Counted from the stretch's first letter, positions 6,966 through 14,344 are shown. The stretch is DNA of 15,163 bases from DASZBX01 sp035943635 (GCA_035943635.1 DASZBX010000008.1:1-15163); one strand, 5' to 3'. Numbers and translations are program-made. The notes: generated by a model not told the origin, from the letters alone.

Positions 6966-6972
6966 TAGGAGC

Positions 6973-7503
6973 ATGACCCGTGACCGCCTGCTCGACGCCG
7001 CCGAGGCGGTGCTGGCCGACCACGGCTCCCAGGGCCTGACCCTGGCTGCCGTGGCGGAGCGCGCGGGCGTGAGCAAAGGCGGGCTGCTGTACCACTTCGC
7101 GACCAAGGACGCCCTGATCCGCGCGCTGATCGAACGGCTGGTGGCCGGGTTCGACGCCCTGGTCGAGTCCTACCGGAAGGAACGGCCCGGCTGGTACACC
7201 CGCGCGTACGTCGAGGCGAGCTTCGCCATCCTGGCCGACCAGGACCCCGACCTCGCCCGGCGCCGCTGGGCCGCCCTGTGCGCCTCCTCCACCGACCCGC
7301 TGTTGCGCGCGCCGCTGGCCGAGGCGCAGCGCCGCTGGGTCAACGACCGGCTGGCCGAGGAACCGGACCCGGACCTGGGCCAGCTGGTCCGCTTCGCGGC
7401 CGACGGCGTCTGGGAGGCGGCCGAACTCGACGAGTCGCTGCTCAGCCGGGAACGGCTCGCGACGCTGCGGGACCGCCTGCTCGCCCTGGCCCCGACGCCG
7501 TGA
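6973..7503 (+). CDS. TetR family transcriptional regulator
   Basis: A 176-residue repressor-type protein. The N-terminal helix-turn-helix spans about residues 4-50: RLLDAAEAVLADHGSQGLTL, AAVAERAGVSKGGLLYHF, then ATKDALIRALI. The remainder is an all-helical ligand-binding and dimerisation domain with no recognisable ligand signature. The ATG at 6973 is immediately preceded by AGGAGC and 6 nt after TACAGT, so translation may be leaderless. A perfect palindrome overlapping the promoter argues for self-repression. The MFS gene starts 156 nt downstream on the same strand and is the natural second target, as in many TetR/efflux pairs. The family is certain; the ligand is unknown. Confidence 0.93.
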   Translation: MTRDRLLDAAEAVLADHGSQGLTLAAVAERAGVSKGGLLYHFATKDALIRALIERLVAGFDALVESYRKERPGWYTRAYVEASFAILADQDPDLARRRWAALCASSTDPLLRAPLAEAQRRWVNDRLAEEPDPDLGQLVRFAADGVWEAAELDESLLSRERLATLRDRLLALAPTP

Positions 7504-7659
7504 AGTAGCGAGCGAAAGTAAGCAGGAGCGGCGGTAAGCAGCGGCGCGGTGGTACGGCCAGAGGCCGGCACCTCAACGGCACCGCGACTCCCCCATCCCG
7601 ACGATCCGATCCACGCACCACCCTGGCGCCTCGGGCGCCGCACCAAGGAGCTGTTACCC

Positions 7660-9003
7660 ATGTCAGCCAACACCCACCTCTCCCGGGCACGGCTGGGCAT
7701 CACCCTCACCTTCGCGCTGGCCGGAGCGTTGTGCGCGGTGTGGACCGTGCGCATGCCCGCGCTCAAGCAGAAGCTGGACCTCACCGACACGCAGCTCGGC
7801 CTGGAAGTGCTCGGGTGGGGCGTCGGCGCGTTGATCACCATGACGCTGGCCGGCCGGATCATCAGCCGGTTCGGCAGCGCAGTGATACTGCGCACGGCGT
7901 TGCCCGCTACGGCCGCCTGCCTCGCCCTGGTCGGCCTGGCGCCGACGTTCCCGCTGCTGATCGCGGCGGGACTGGCCTTCGGGCTGTGTTTCGGGCTCGT
8001 CGACGTGGCCATGAACACCCAGGCCTCCACGGTCGAGCGCGGCTACGGGCGGCCGCTGATGGGCGGCATGCACGCGGGCTGGTCCCTCGGCGCCGTGACC
8101 GGCGGGCTGCTCGGCGCGTTGACCGCGCTGCTCGGGCTCGGGTTCACGGCCGCGTTGGGCCTGGTCGCCGTGTTGTCCGTGCCCGCGATCATTGCCGTCG
8201 GGCCGCTGTATCTGGTGGATCTGGCGCCCGATCGCGAGACCGGATCGGGGGCGAGCAGCGCGACAGGGGCAACGAGCGATGGTCCAGTGAAGCGGCGCCT
8301 GCCGCTCCTGGTCTACCTGATCGGCGCGCTGATCTTCTGCGGCTACCTCACCGAGGGCTCCGTCGCCGACTGGAGCGGGGTCTACCTCCATGACACGCTG
8401 GGCAGCACGCAGGTGATCGCGGCGCTCGGGTACCCGTTGTTCGAGGCGGCCATGTTCGCCGGACGGGTCTCCACCGACCGCCTCACCGCCCGTCTCGACG
8501 CGCGGATACTGTTGACCGCCGCGGGGATCAGCAGCGCGGCGGCCTTCGGGCTGGTGGTCGCGGCGCCGTCCGCCGCGGTCGCCATCATCGGGTTCGCCCT
8601 GGTCGGCGCGTGCGTGTGCGTGGTGACGCCGCTGGCCTTCTCGCTGGCCGGCGCGAGTGCTGCGGACCGGCCGGCCCAGGCGATAGCCGTGGCGAGCACG
8701 ATGGGGTACAGCGGGCTGCTGCTGGGTCCGGTGGCCATCGGCCTGATCGCCGGGGCGAGTTCGCTGCACGTCGGGTACGCCGCGGTCATCGCGTTGTGTC
8801 TGCTGATCGCGGTGGGCGCGCGTTTCCTGCCCAGCGGCCAGCACATCGTCCCGTCGCACGCCGCGCCGGACGCCTCCGCCACTCCCGGCGCACCCACCGG
8901 CGGGCCGGGGGCTTCGGCGGCGATGCCCGCGGGTATGTCTGTATCCGTCGTCACCAGCGAGCCCGCGCGCGGCTCGGTTGCCGAACCCGTCTGCCCGCGC
9001 TGA
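7660..9003 (+). CDS. MFS transporter (YbjJ-like, probable drug/metabolite exporter)
   Basis: A 447-residue major facilitator protein with about 12 hydrophobic segments in two halves. The segment LVDVAMNTQASTVERGYGRPLMGGMHAGWSLG and the second-half motif EGSVADWSGVYLHDTLG are characteristic of the YbjJ-like MFS branch. The central cytoplasmic loop (about residues 190-210) is Ser/Gly/Thr-rich, and the last ~55 residues form an Ala/Pro/Gly-rich hydrophilic tail. The ATG at 7660 has AAGGAG at 7645-7650. A start 111 nt further up would add a non-membrane Pro/Arg stretch and lacks an equal site. Upstream merR and tetR suggest inducible efflux. A copy of the merR-tetR palindrome lies inside the gene at 7877-7894. 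The substrate is not known. Confidence 0.92.
   Translation: MSANTHLSRARLGITLTFALAGALCAVWTVRMPALKQKLDLTDTQLGLEVLGWGVGALITMTLAGRIISRFGSAVILRTALPATAACLALVGLAPTFPLLIAAGLAFGLCFGLVDVAMNTQASTVERGYGRPLMGGMHAGWSLGAVTGGLLGALTALLGLGFTAALGLVAVLSVPAIIAVGPLYLVDLAPDRETGSGASSATGATSDGPVKRRLPLLVYLIGALIFCGYLTEGSVADWSGVYLHDTLGSTQVIAALGYPLFEAAMFAGRVSTDRLTARLDARILLTAAGISSAAAFGLVVAAPSAAVAIIGFALVGACVCVVTPLAFSLAGASAADRPAQAIAVASTMGYSGLLLGPVAIGLIAGASSLHVGYAAVIALCLLIAVGARFLPSGQHIVPSHAAPDASATPGAPTGGPGASAAMPAGMSVSVVTSEPARGSVAEPVCPR
7876..7894. promoter_or_regulatory. Intragenic inverted copy of the merR-tetR palindrome
   Basis: Bases 7877-7894 are the exact reverse complement of 6907-6924. Only the outermost base differs. 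It is inside the MFS coding region, about 220 nt after the start codon. It could be a secondary (roadblock or looping) operator. Confidence 0.45.
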
Positions 9004-9006
9004 TCC

Positions 9007-9025
9007 GGCGCCGGGAACCGGCGTC
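9007..9025 (+). terminator. Hairpin just after the MFS stop codon
   Basis: CGCCGG (9009-9014) and CCGGCG (9018-9023) pair around a GAA loop, with two more pairs outside (one G-T). It starts 3 nt after the MFS stop, a likely intrinsic-type terminator without a U-tract. Confidence 0.5.
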
Positions 9026-9117
9026 CGGTCCGAGCCGTTGTCCTTGGTGCCCACCGCTCACCGCAGTCGTTCCCGCCGTACCAGTCGATGAGTCCGCTCA
9101 AGCAGAGGGGATGCGCC

Positions 9118-9717
9118 GTGCCATACCGCCTACTCAACGTCGAGGACGCCGTCCGGACCAGCAACGGCCTGAAGGTCGAGCCGGGTGTCAGGCTTCGAGC
9201 ACTGCTCGGGCGGATACCCGACGAGGACGTGCCGGTGCCGGGCGACCTGCTGGAGATCCGGTTCCCGGACGGCGGGGAGGACCGGGCGCAGGTGGCGGCG
9301 TTCGGCTGGGAGGGGTTCGACGCCGGCGGCGGGAAGCTCTACCTGAACACCGATCCGTCCGATCCCCGGTTCAGTCTGACCATCGCGGGCGACCTGCAGC
9401 CGACGGCCGTGCCGCGCGGCTCGGAGATCTGGCTGATCGACCACGGCCCGGCCCGGCGCTGGAACACCGGACGCGGCTGGGACCTGATCGCGCAGATGGC
9501 GCGGCTCTCGAGCCGGCTGGTCGACCCGGGCAGCATGGACCTGGCCGCGGATCCGACGATCGAACCGGCGGCCGAGGCGGCGGAGCCGGAGGTCGAGCCG
9601 GTGCTGGATCCGGTGCTCGACGCCGTGCGCGATCCCGCGGTGGATCGGATGATCAGCGCGGTGATCGATCCGGCGCTCCGGCCGCGCCGGAGCTGGCGCA
9701 GGTTCTGGCGGCGGTAG
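9118..9717 (+). CDS. Hypothetical protein with basic aromatic C-terminal tail
   Basis: A 199-residue protein I do not recognise. Residues 1-125 look beta-rich and soluble (RLRALLGRIPDEDVPVPGD, LLEIRFPDGG, FGWEGFDAGGGKLYLNTDP, EIWLIDHGPARRWNTGRGW). Residues 144-189 are acidic and Pro/Ala/Val-rich with a repeated DP spacing (DPTIEP, EPVLDPVLD, RDPAVD, IDPALRP). The end is strongly cationic and aromatic: RPRRSWRRFWRR. The GTG at 9118 is chosen because AGAGGGG (9104-9110) lies 7 nt before it, while the in-frame ATG 30 nt upstream has no binding site. It follows the MFS gene by 114 nt with a hairpin between, so it is probably separately transcribed. Codon bias supports a real gene; function unknown. 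Confidence 0.75.
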   Translation: MPYRLLNVEDAVRTSNGLKVEPGVRLRALLGRIPDEDVPVPGDLLEIRFPDGGEDRAQVAAFGWEGFDAGGGKLYLNTDPSDPRFSLTIAGDLQPTAVPRGSEIWLIDHGPARRWNTGRGWDLIAQMARLSSRLVDPGSMDLAADPTIEPAAEAAEPEVEPVLDPVLDAVRDPAVDRMISAVIDPALRPRRSWRRFWRR

Positions 9718-9756
9718 ACGGTCGCGGGCGGGCGCGGGCAGCGTTGGCGCCTGCCG

Positions 9757-10608
9757 TCAGGCCTGATTCGGCCAGATGACGAACTCGTCGAAGGCACGCC
9801 GGGTGGCCGTCTCGCCGATCTCGTCGATCGCCGCGCGGATCCGGTGCAGGTGGTCGACTGTCATCTCCAGCGGAGGCTCGTCGGGCTGGTAGGTGGTGCG
9901 CACCGGATAGTCCACGCCCGGCTGCCGGGTCATCTCGATGTGGCAGCCCAGGACATGCGAGACCGGCCTGGTGTCGCAGAACTCGATCAGCCTGTCGATG
10001 CTGCGGGCGAACGCGGGCCAGTCCTGGATGTACAGCCGCCCGCGGTAGATCGTGTCGCCGGTGAGCAGGAAGCCGGTCCACGGGTCATAGAAGGTGACCG
10101 AGGAGTCGTGGTGTCCGGGCGTGGGCAGGCATTCGAGCACCCGTCCGCCTAGGTCGACCCGTCCGACGGCTTCGGGATCCGGGCCGAAGCCGAAGAACTC
10201 CCAGGCGGCCGAACGCTGCGCGCCGATCACCGTGGTCTGCGGACGATCGGCGAACTGTCCGTCGCCCGCGATGTGGTCGCCGTGCGCATGGGTGTGGACC
10301 ACGAGCAGCTCGTAGTCCTCCTGCGGGTGGCGCGTGAGCCGCTCGGCGAGGAGTTCGTCGACGACGCGGCGCAGCGGGAAGAGCTCCGGGTCGGCCGTGG
10401 CGCCGGTGTCGATCAGCAGGGCTCTGTCATCGCCGAACAGGAGGTAGAGAAACGGCGCCTCGTAGTCGATGGCCTTGTTCTGCCTCAGGATGACCGTGTG
10501 CTCGTCGTGGGCGTAGACCTGGATATCAGGGTCGGTATTGTGTTTGGCCGACTCCGAGCCGTGGATCCAGCGCACCGGCAACGGCTGGGTCTGCGCGTTC
10601 GCGGCCAT
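9757..10608 (-). CDS. MBL-fold metallo-hydrolase
   Basis: A 283-residue metallo-beta-lactamase-fold protein, glyoxalase II-like in layout. Both metal sites are complete: H107, H109, D111 and H112 in HTHAHGDHIAG, H166 in TPGHHDSS, D185 in LLTGDTIYRGRLY, and H223 in VLGCHIEM. The LLIDTGAT strand (65-71) precedes the motif as usual. The ATG at 10608 lies 14 nt after the marR stop, and no Shine-Dalgarno is obvious, so translational coupling to marR is plausible. Longer frames upstream only overlap marR in another frame. Family members hydrolyse thioesters, lactones or similar esters. Its pairing with marR and an azo/quinone reductase suggests detoxification of reactive electrophiles (inference). 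Substrate unknown. Confidence 0.92.
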   Translation of the reverse strand: MAANAQTQPLPVRWIHGSESAKHNTDPDIQVYAHDEHTVILRQNKAIDYEAPFLYLLFGDDRALLIDTGATADPELFPLRRVVDELLAERLTRHPQEDYELLVVHTHAHGDHIAGDGQFADRPQTTVIGAQRSAAWEFFGFGPDPEAVGRVDLGGRVLECLPTPGHHDSSVTFYDPWTGFLLTGDTIYRGRLYIQDWPAFARSIDRLIEFCDTRPVSHVLGCHIEMTRQPGVDYPVRTTYQPDEPPLEMTVDHLHRIRAAIDEIGETATRRAFDEFVIWPNQA

Positions 10609-10622
10609 GTCGCAGAGCTCTG

Positions 10623-11183
10623 CTAGCAGCCGGACTGGGCGATCTTCTCCGCGATGGCGCACGGTTCCTCGACCGGGGCGCCCGCGGCGTGGTGCGCCGC
10701 GACGATCTCGCGCAGCATCGTGTGCAGCCGGGCCTGGTCCTGCCCGCTGAGCGGGGAGAGCAGGCGCGCCTCGGCGTCCTGCACCGCGGCGTCCAGTTCG
10801 GCCAGCCGGGCGGTGCCGACCGCGGTGGCCCGGATCAGCCGGCTGCGGCGGTCGTTCGGGTCGGGCAGGCGCTCGACCAGGCCGGCCCGTTCCAGGTCGT
10901 CGACCAGGTACACCATCACGGTCCGGTCCAGGCCCAGCTGCTTGGCCAGTTCCGCCTGGCTTCGGGAGCTGCGATGCACCGCGCCGGCCAGCACCTGGTA
11001 GCCGCGCGGGCCGTGCGGCAGGTCGGCGGTGGCCTGGTCGATCGAGGACAGGTGGGCCCGGAAGCACTGGGCCAGCAGCCAGCCGAGGTTGTCGTCGAAG
11101 CCGGCCGGCAGTCCGAGCAGGCCGGGGACCGCCGCGGCGCAGGCGTCCTGCGCGGACTGGGTCTGCGTCGCCTCGGTGGTCAT
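10623..11183 (-). CDS. MarR family transcriptional regulator with four cysteines
   Basis: A 186-residue winged-helix regulator. The DNA-binding part spans about residues 60-125: SQAELAKQLGLDRTVMVYLVDDLERAGLVERLPDPNDRRSRLIRAT, including the wing signature DPNDRRSRLI. Flanking helices form the dimer interface. Cysteines are at residues 15, 40, 175 and the C-terminal 186, so thiol-based sensing of quinones or peroxides is possible but not proven. The ATG at 11183 follows a run of six G directly upstream; an in-frame TTG 33 nt earlier is less likely. It is transcribed with the MBL hydrolase and divergently from the azoR-like gene, and a 47-bp dyad fills the shared promoter region. This is the standard arrangement for a repressor of its neighbours. 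Confidence 0.92.
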   Translation of the reverse strand: MTTEATQTQSAQDACAAAVPGLLGLPAGFDDNLGWLLAQCFRAHLSSIDQATADLPHGPRGYQVLAGAVHRSSRSQAELAKQLGLDRTVMVYLVDDLERAGLVERLPDPNDRRSRLIRATAVGTARLAELDAAVQDAEARLLSPLSGQDQARLHTMLREIVAAHHAAGAPVEEPCAIAEKIAQSGC

Positions 11184-11209
11184 CCCCCCATGATAGCCGA
11201 CCGCCCCGT

Positions 11210-11237
11210 TTGACAACTAATCTGCGTCACAGATAAT
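11210..11237 (+). promoter_or_regulatory. Strong promoter for the azoR-like gene
   Basis: TTGACA (11210-11215) is a perfect -35 and GATAAT (11232-11237) a near-perfect -10, with a 16-bp spacer. The dyad listed next overlaps both, so repressor binding should block polymerase. GGAGAAG at 11273-11279 serves the ATG at 11287. Confidence 0.75.
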
Positions 11238-11258
11238 CTCCGAATTAGATCAGTTGTC
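11212..11258. promoter_or_regulatory. 47-bp dyad, probable MarR operator
   Basis: Outer arms GACAACTAATCT (11212-11223) and AGATCAGTTGTC (11247-11258) are inverted with one mismatch. A small palindrome AGATAATCT (11231-11239) sits exactly at the shared centre, 11235. In all, 18 of 23 symmetric pairs are complementary. It overlaps the -35 and -10 of the azoR-like gene and lies upstream of marR, so it probably controls both directions. Confidence 0.75.
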
Positions 11259-11286
11259 CTGCATATCACATTTGGAGAAGCAGATC

Positions 11287-11940
11287 ATGGCCCACCTGCT
11301 GCACGTCGACTCGTCCGCGCTCTCCGCCGGATCGGTGTCCAAGGAGATCGCCGACACCTTCCGCAAGACCTGGAACGCCGAGCACCCGGACGGCACGGTC
11401 ACCCACCGCGACCTCGGCGCGAACCCGGTGCCGGCCCTGCCCGAGGCCGGGATCTTCGCCGGCGCGGTAGCGGCCGAGCAGCGCACCCCCGAGCAGGCCG
11501 CCGCGTTCGCCGTGCGCGAGGAGCTGATCGGCGAACTCGAGCAGGCCGACGCCGTGCTGTTCACCGTGCCGATGTACAACTGGGGCATCCCGGGCACCTT
11601 CAAGAGTTACCTGGACCAGATCATCCTGGTCGGCCGCACCATGATCGACGGGAACCCGCCGCTGGCCGGCAAGCCGGTCACCGTGATCCTGTCCTACGGC
11701 GGCGGCTACGACCCGGGCACCCCGCGGGAGGGCTGGGACTTCGTCCAGCCGTACCTGGAGAAAGTGCTCGTGCAGGCCCTCGGCCTGGACGTGAAGTTCA
11801 TCAAGGTGCAGCTGACCCTGGCCACCCGGGTCCCCGCGATGGAGTCGCTGATCCCGGCGGCCGAGCAGCTGCGGGCCGACGCGCACGAGAGCGCGGAGAC
11901 CCACGCCCGCGCCCTGGCCTCCGCCTTCGCCGCGGCCTGA
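11287..11940 (+). CDS. azoR: FMN-dependent NADH-azoreductase / quinone reductase
   Basis: A 217-residue flavodoxin-fold enzyme of the AzoR / NAD(P)H quinone oxidoreductase family, which uses FMN and NAD(P)H to reduce quinones and azo dyes by two electrons. Visible motifs are the N-terminal phosphate-binding loop DSSALSAGSVS (8-18), PMYNWGIPGTFKSYLDQI (95-112) that contacts FMN, and SYGGGYDPGTPREGWDFVQPYL (136-157). The length is normal. The ATG at 11287 has GGAGAAG 7 nt upstream; an in-frame TTG upstream has none. It is divergent from marR and shares its operator, so it is probably induced by electrophiles such as quinones, as in MarR/azoreductase pairs in other bacteria. Family very sure; symbol by similarity of motifs only. 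Confidence 0.92.
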   Translation: MAHLLHVDSSALSAGSVSKEIADTFRKTWNAEHPDGTVTHRDLGANPVPALPEAGIFAGAVAAEQRTPEQAAAFAVREELIGELEQADAVLFTVPMYNWGIPGTFKSYLDQIILVGRTMIDGNPPLAGKPVTVILSYGGGYDPGTPREGWDFVQPYLEKVLVQALGLDVKFIKVQLTLATRVPAMESLIPAAEQLRADAHESAETHARALASAFAAA

Positions 11941-11992
11941 GCCGGATCAGTCCAGACACCCAGGCCGTTCCAAGATCTTCAGTAGCCTCCTG

Positions 11993-12028
11993 GAGCGGCC
12001 GTACCCGTGTCGACGGGTGCGGCCGCTC
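11993..12028. terminator. Bidirectional terminator hairpin between azoR and the ROK kinase
   Basis: GAGCGGCCG (11993-12001) pairs with CGGCCGCTC (12020-12028), and inside it ACCCG (12003-12007) pairs with CGGGT (12014-12018), with a 6-nt loop. One T-G mismatch or wobble separates the two stems. It lies between two convergent genes, which fits a shared terminator. Confidence 0.85.
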
Positions 12029-12097
12029 TTCTCGTGGCTCACCACGTATGGCAAAGCCCTGTTTGCCGACCGGAACCGCCCGAGCCGCCGGGTCCGG

Positions 12098-13024
12098 TCA
12101 GATCCCCACCGAGTGGAACGCGAACCGGGCCGCGCCGATCAGGCCGGCCCGCCGGCCCAGCGAGGCCTGGCGCACCTCCAGCCGGCGCACGAAGTCCAGG
12201 GCCGCACGGTGCGCCACCCGCTCGCGCAGCGGCGCCAACAACACCTCGCCCGCGGCCGACACCCCGCCGCCGACCACGACCACGTCCAGGTCGCACAGGG
12301 CCGCCGCGCCGAGCACCGCGGCCGCGAGCGCCTCGGCCCCGCGGGTGAACGCTCCCCGGGCCACCGGGTCCCCGTCCCGGGCGGAGGCGGCCAGTGCCCG
12401 CGCGTCGGCGCCGACCCAGCCGGCCCGGCGGGCGTAACGCACCATCGACGGCCCGCTGGCCGCGGTCTCCACGCAGCCGCGCGCGCCGCAGGGGCACTGC
12501 TCCATGTAGGAGTCGGCGTAGATGTGGCCGATGTGCCCGGCGTTGCCGGTCGGGCCGCAGAACGGCTCGCCGTTGAGCACCAGGCCGCCGCCGACCCCGG
12601 TCGACACGACCAGGCCGAGCAGCGCCCGGCTGTCCGTGCCGGCCCCGCACCACTGCTCGCCGATCGCGGCCGCGGTGGCGTCGCCGAGCAGCGCGGTCGG
12701 CACCCCGCCGACCACCTGGGCGACGCACTCGACGATCGGGAAGTCCCGCCAGGCCGGGATGTTGACCGGGCTGACCAGTCCGGCCACCGGGTTGAGCGGG
12801 CCGGCGCTGGCCACCGCGGCGGCCACCGGGCGGTACCCGTCCACGGTCTGCTTGATCAGGTCGGTCAGCGCGGCGGCGACCACGTTCGCCGACCCGGCCG
12901 CGGCGGCCGGGGTGCGCACCTCGCGGTGCAGCAGCACCTCGCCGGTCTCGTCGACCAGGGCGGCGGCCAGTTTGGTGCCGCCGACGTCGACGGCCAGCAC
13001 GTGCTGCGGTTCCGCGGTGGGCAT
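12098..13024 (-). CDS. ROK family sugar kinase (glucokinase-like)
   Basis: A 308-residue ROK protein that phosphorylates a hexose or amino sugar with ATP. Motifs are the phosphate loop DVGGTK (13-18), the catalytic aspartate D115 in LGDATAAAIGE, and the zinc-binding ROK signature: H167 followed by C177, C179 and C184 in EQCPCGARGCVE. STGVGGGLVLNG (141-152) and VVVVGGGVSAAGE are the usual ATP and hinge strands. No helix-turn-helix is present, so it is the kinase rather than the repressor branch. The ATG at 13024 has GAGG 6 nt upstream; an earlier in-frame ATG would add 33 Arg/Gly-rich residues without family support. The gene reads towards azoR and shares its terminator. The exact sugar is not known. 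Confidence 0.92.
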   Translation of the reverse strand: MPTAEPQHVLAVDVGGTKLAAALVDETGEVLLHREVRTPAAAAGSANVVAAALTDLIKQTVDGYRPVAAAVASAGPLNPVAGLVSPVNIPAWRDFPIVECVAQVVGGVPTALLGDATAAAIGEQWCGAGTDSRALLGLVVSTGVGGGLVLNGEPFCGPTGNAGHIGHIYADSYMEQCPCGARGCVETAASGPSMVRYARRAGWVGADARALAASARDGDPVARGAFTRGAEALAAAVLGAAALCDLDVVVVGGGVSAAGEVLLAPLRERVAHRAALDFVRRLEVRQASLGRRAGLIGAARFAFHSVGI

Positions 13025-13416
13025 GAGGATCCTCACTTCTCGATCGGTTCGTTGGCCGCCCGGGCCGGTCTGGGCGCCGGTTCTGGCCCGGGCCGTCCCC
13101 GCCCCACTCTTGACCGGTGTCATACCTGAGTCTGAACTGTGCGTTGCGCCGAAGTAGTGCGTGAAGTCTGCATCAGTGTCGGTGTTCCTGAGTTGTCCGT
13201 CGGGTCGGGCCTGAAACTTACATCGGTGCTTACGTACTTACGTGCCTTGCAATGCCGTGCCGGTACCACCACACAGTCCTGCTATGCCGCTTCCTTGTCA
13301 CGCCATGCCACGCTGTGACGTGTCATGTCATACGTTTGCCACGCCTCACGCCTTGCCGCACCGCCTCGCCGAGGTGCGGCCGTGTCTCCTGCCGTTATAC
13401 GCATACATCGCCCGCT

Positions 13417-13450
13417 CGCGGCGGCGCGGCTGTGACGTCGCGCCGCCGCG
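13417..13450. repeat. 12-bp-stem GC hairpin
   Basis: CGCGGCGGCGCG (13417-13428) and its exact complement CGCGCCGCCGCG (13439-13450) flank a 10-nt loop. It is a very stable hairpin without a T-run. It is not next to a called gene end, so terminator function is only possible. Confidence 0.6.
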
Positions 13451-13814
13451 GCCGGGCGGGTGGCGCGGCCGCCGTCCCCGGCGCCCGCCTGGACGCGTCG
13501 GAATCGACGGCCGCACCGACCGGACCGGGCCGCGGTCACCGGGTGACCATGGCTCCGGCCGGGCTGGTGCCGTGACCGGATCCGGGATCCCGGGCGCGGC
13601 CGGCCAGGCCGACGCCGCCCAGGTCGGCACGGGTCCCGGCGCGAAGAGCCCCACTGCGAGCCCCGCTGCCGGATCCGTGCCGGACCGGACCGGCCACGGT
13701 GGTCCGCGGACCGGCGCCGGCGGCCGGCCGACCGCCGGACCGGGCCCGGACCCCCTGGTCCCCGAACCGGTCGCCGCCCGGCCCCGTGGCCCGGGCGGCG
13801 GCTTGCTGCGCCGC

Positions 13815-13837
13815 GGTACCCGCGGCGCGCGGGTACC
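13815..13837. repeat. 10-bp perfect inverted repeat with 3-nt centre
   Basis: GGTACCCGCG and CGCGGGTACC flank GCG; one more pair (13814-13838) extends the stem. It could be an operator or a hairpin. Nothing nearby identifies a partner. Confidence 0.55.
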
Positions 13838-13994
13838 GGCCGCGGGCGGGTGTGGGACGGGACAAGCGACCACCTCGGCTGGTTAAGGAACCTTACCAAA
13901 CACTCGACCGGCCGGCCTCCGGTGCGCACCGGGCGGCCGACCTGCGCCGACTCCTGCCAGACAATGCTGCGGGCCCGAGCCGGAGGCACGGCGC

Positions 13995-14006
13995 GACAAC
14001 GTTGTC
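13995..14006. promoter_or_regulatory. CG-centred palindrome GACAACGTTGTC (LacI-type operator-like)
   Basis: This is a perfect 12-bp palindrome with a central CG, the layout typical of LacI-family operators. No LacI gene is in the window and no confident gene follows, so the role is open. A second, shorter CG-centred palindrome, AAACGTTT, lies at 14345-14352. Confidence 0.4.
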
Positions 14007-14220
14007 ATTGCTGGAATGAACTCATGGGCCGACCGTCCTTGTCAAGCAGTCGGCGGTAATTTCCGACGGCTCGGAACCGTCATGAGACCCTGTCGTGACC
14101 GGCCGGTTCGCCCGGCCCGCGGCCGCCCGCCGAGGCCGCCCGGAGCCGGCCGCGGCGAGGCGTCCGGCCGGGTGGGCGCGTGCGGGCGGGAACCGCCGTT
14201 CGGCGCGTTCGCACAGCACA

Positions 14221-14344
14221 GGAGCCCGGCGGCCGGGGTGTGAACGATCACGGGATCCGGCCGCCCGGGCGCCGCAGCCCGGGTGCTGGTCGGAGCGTCG
14301 CGGGGCGGCTTGGGACGGTCCGCGGCGCTCCGACCAGCGCCCGG
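14221..14344 (+). other. Candidate structured RNA: three mutually overlapping stems
   Basis: Stem A: GGCGGCCGG (14228-14236) with CCGGCCGCC (14257-14265). Stem B: CCCGGGC (14264-14270) with GCCCGGG (14277-14283). Stem C: 14279-14304 with 14319-14344, 26 consecutive pairs of which three are G-T, with a 14-nt loop; its core is GCTGGTCGGAGCG (14285-14297). A and B share two bases, and B and C share five bases, so B competes with both. Such alternatives occur in attenuators, but GC-rich DNA produces short stems by chance. Only stem C is clearly beyond chance. Strand is arbitrary. Confidence 0.5.

Noticed and set aside
7663..9054. Long minus-strand frame opposite the MFS gene
   Set aside because: Antisense artefact: Arg/Gly/Gln-rich, no motif, and full overlap with a well-supported transporter.
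12017..13129. 370-codon plus-strand frame opposite the ROK kinase
   Set aside because: Composition is that of a GC-rich antisense frame. The ROK signatures on the minus strand are decisive.
13572..13886. Plus-strand GTG-started frame, Gly/Ala/Pro-rich
   Set aside because: High third-position G/C alone is not enough here because all frames are G/C-rich. There is no good binding site and the composition is low-complexity.
13282..13989. 235-codon minus-strand frame in the gene-poor region
   Set aside because: Arg/Gly/Pro-dominated sequence without conserved features; likely non-coding GC-rich DNA.
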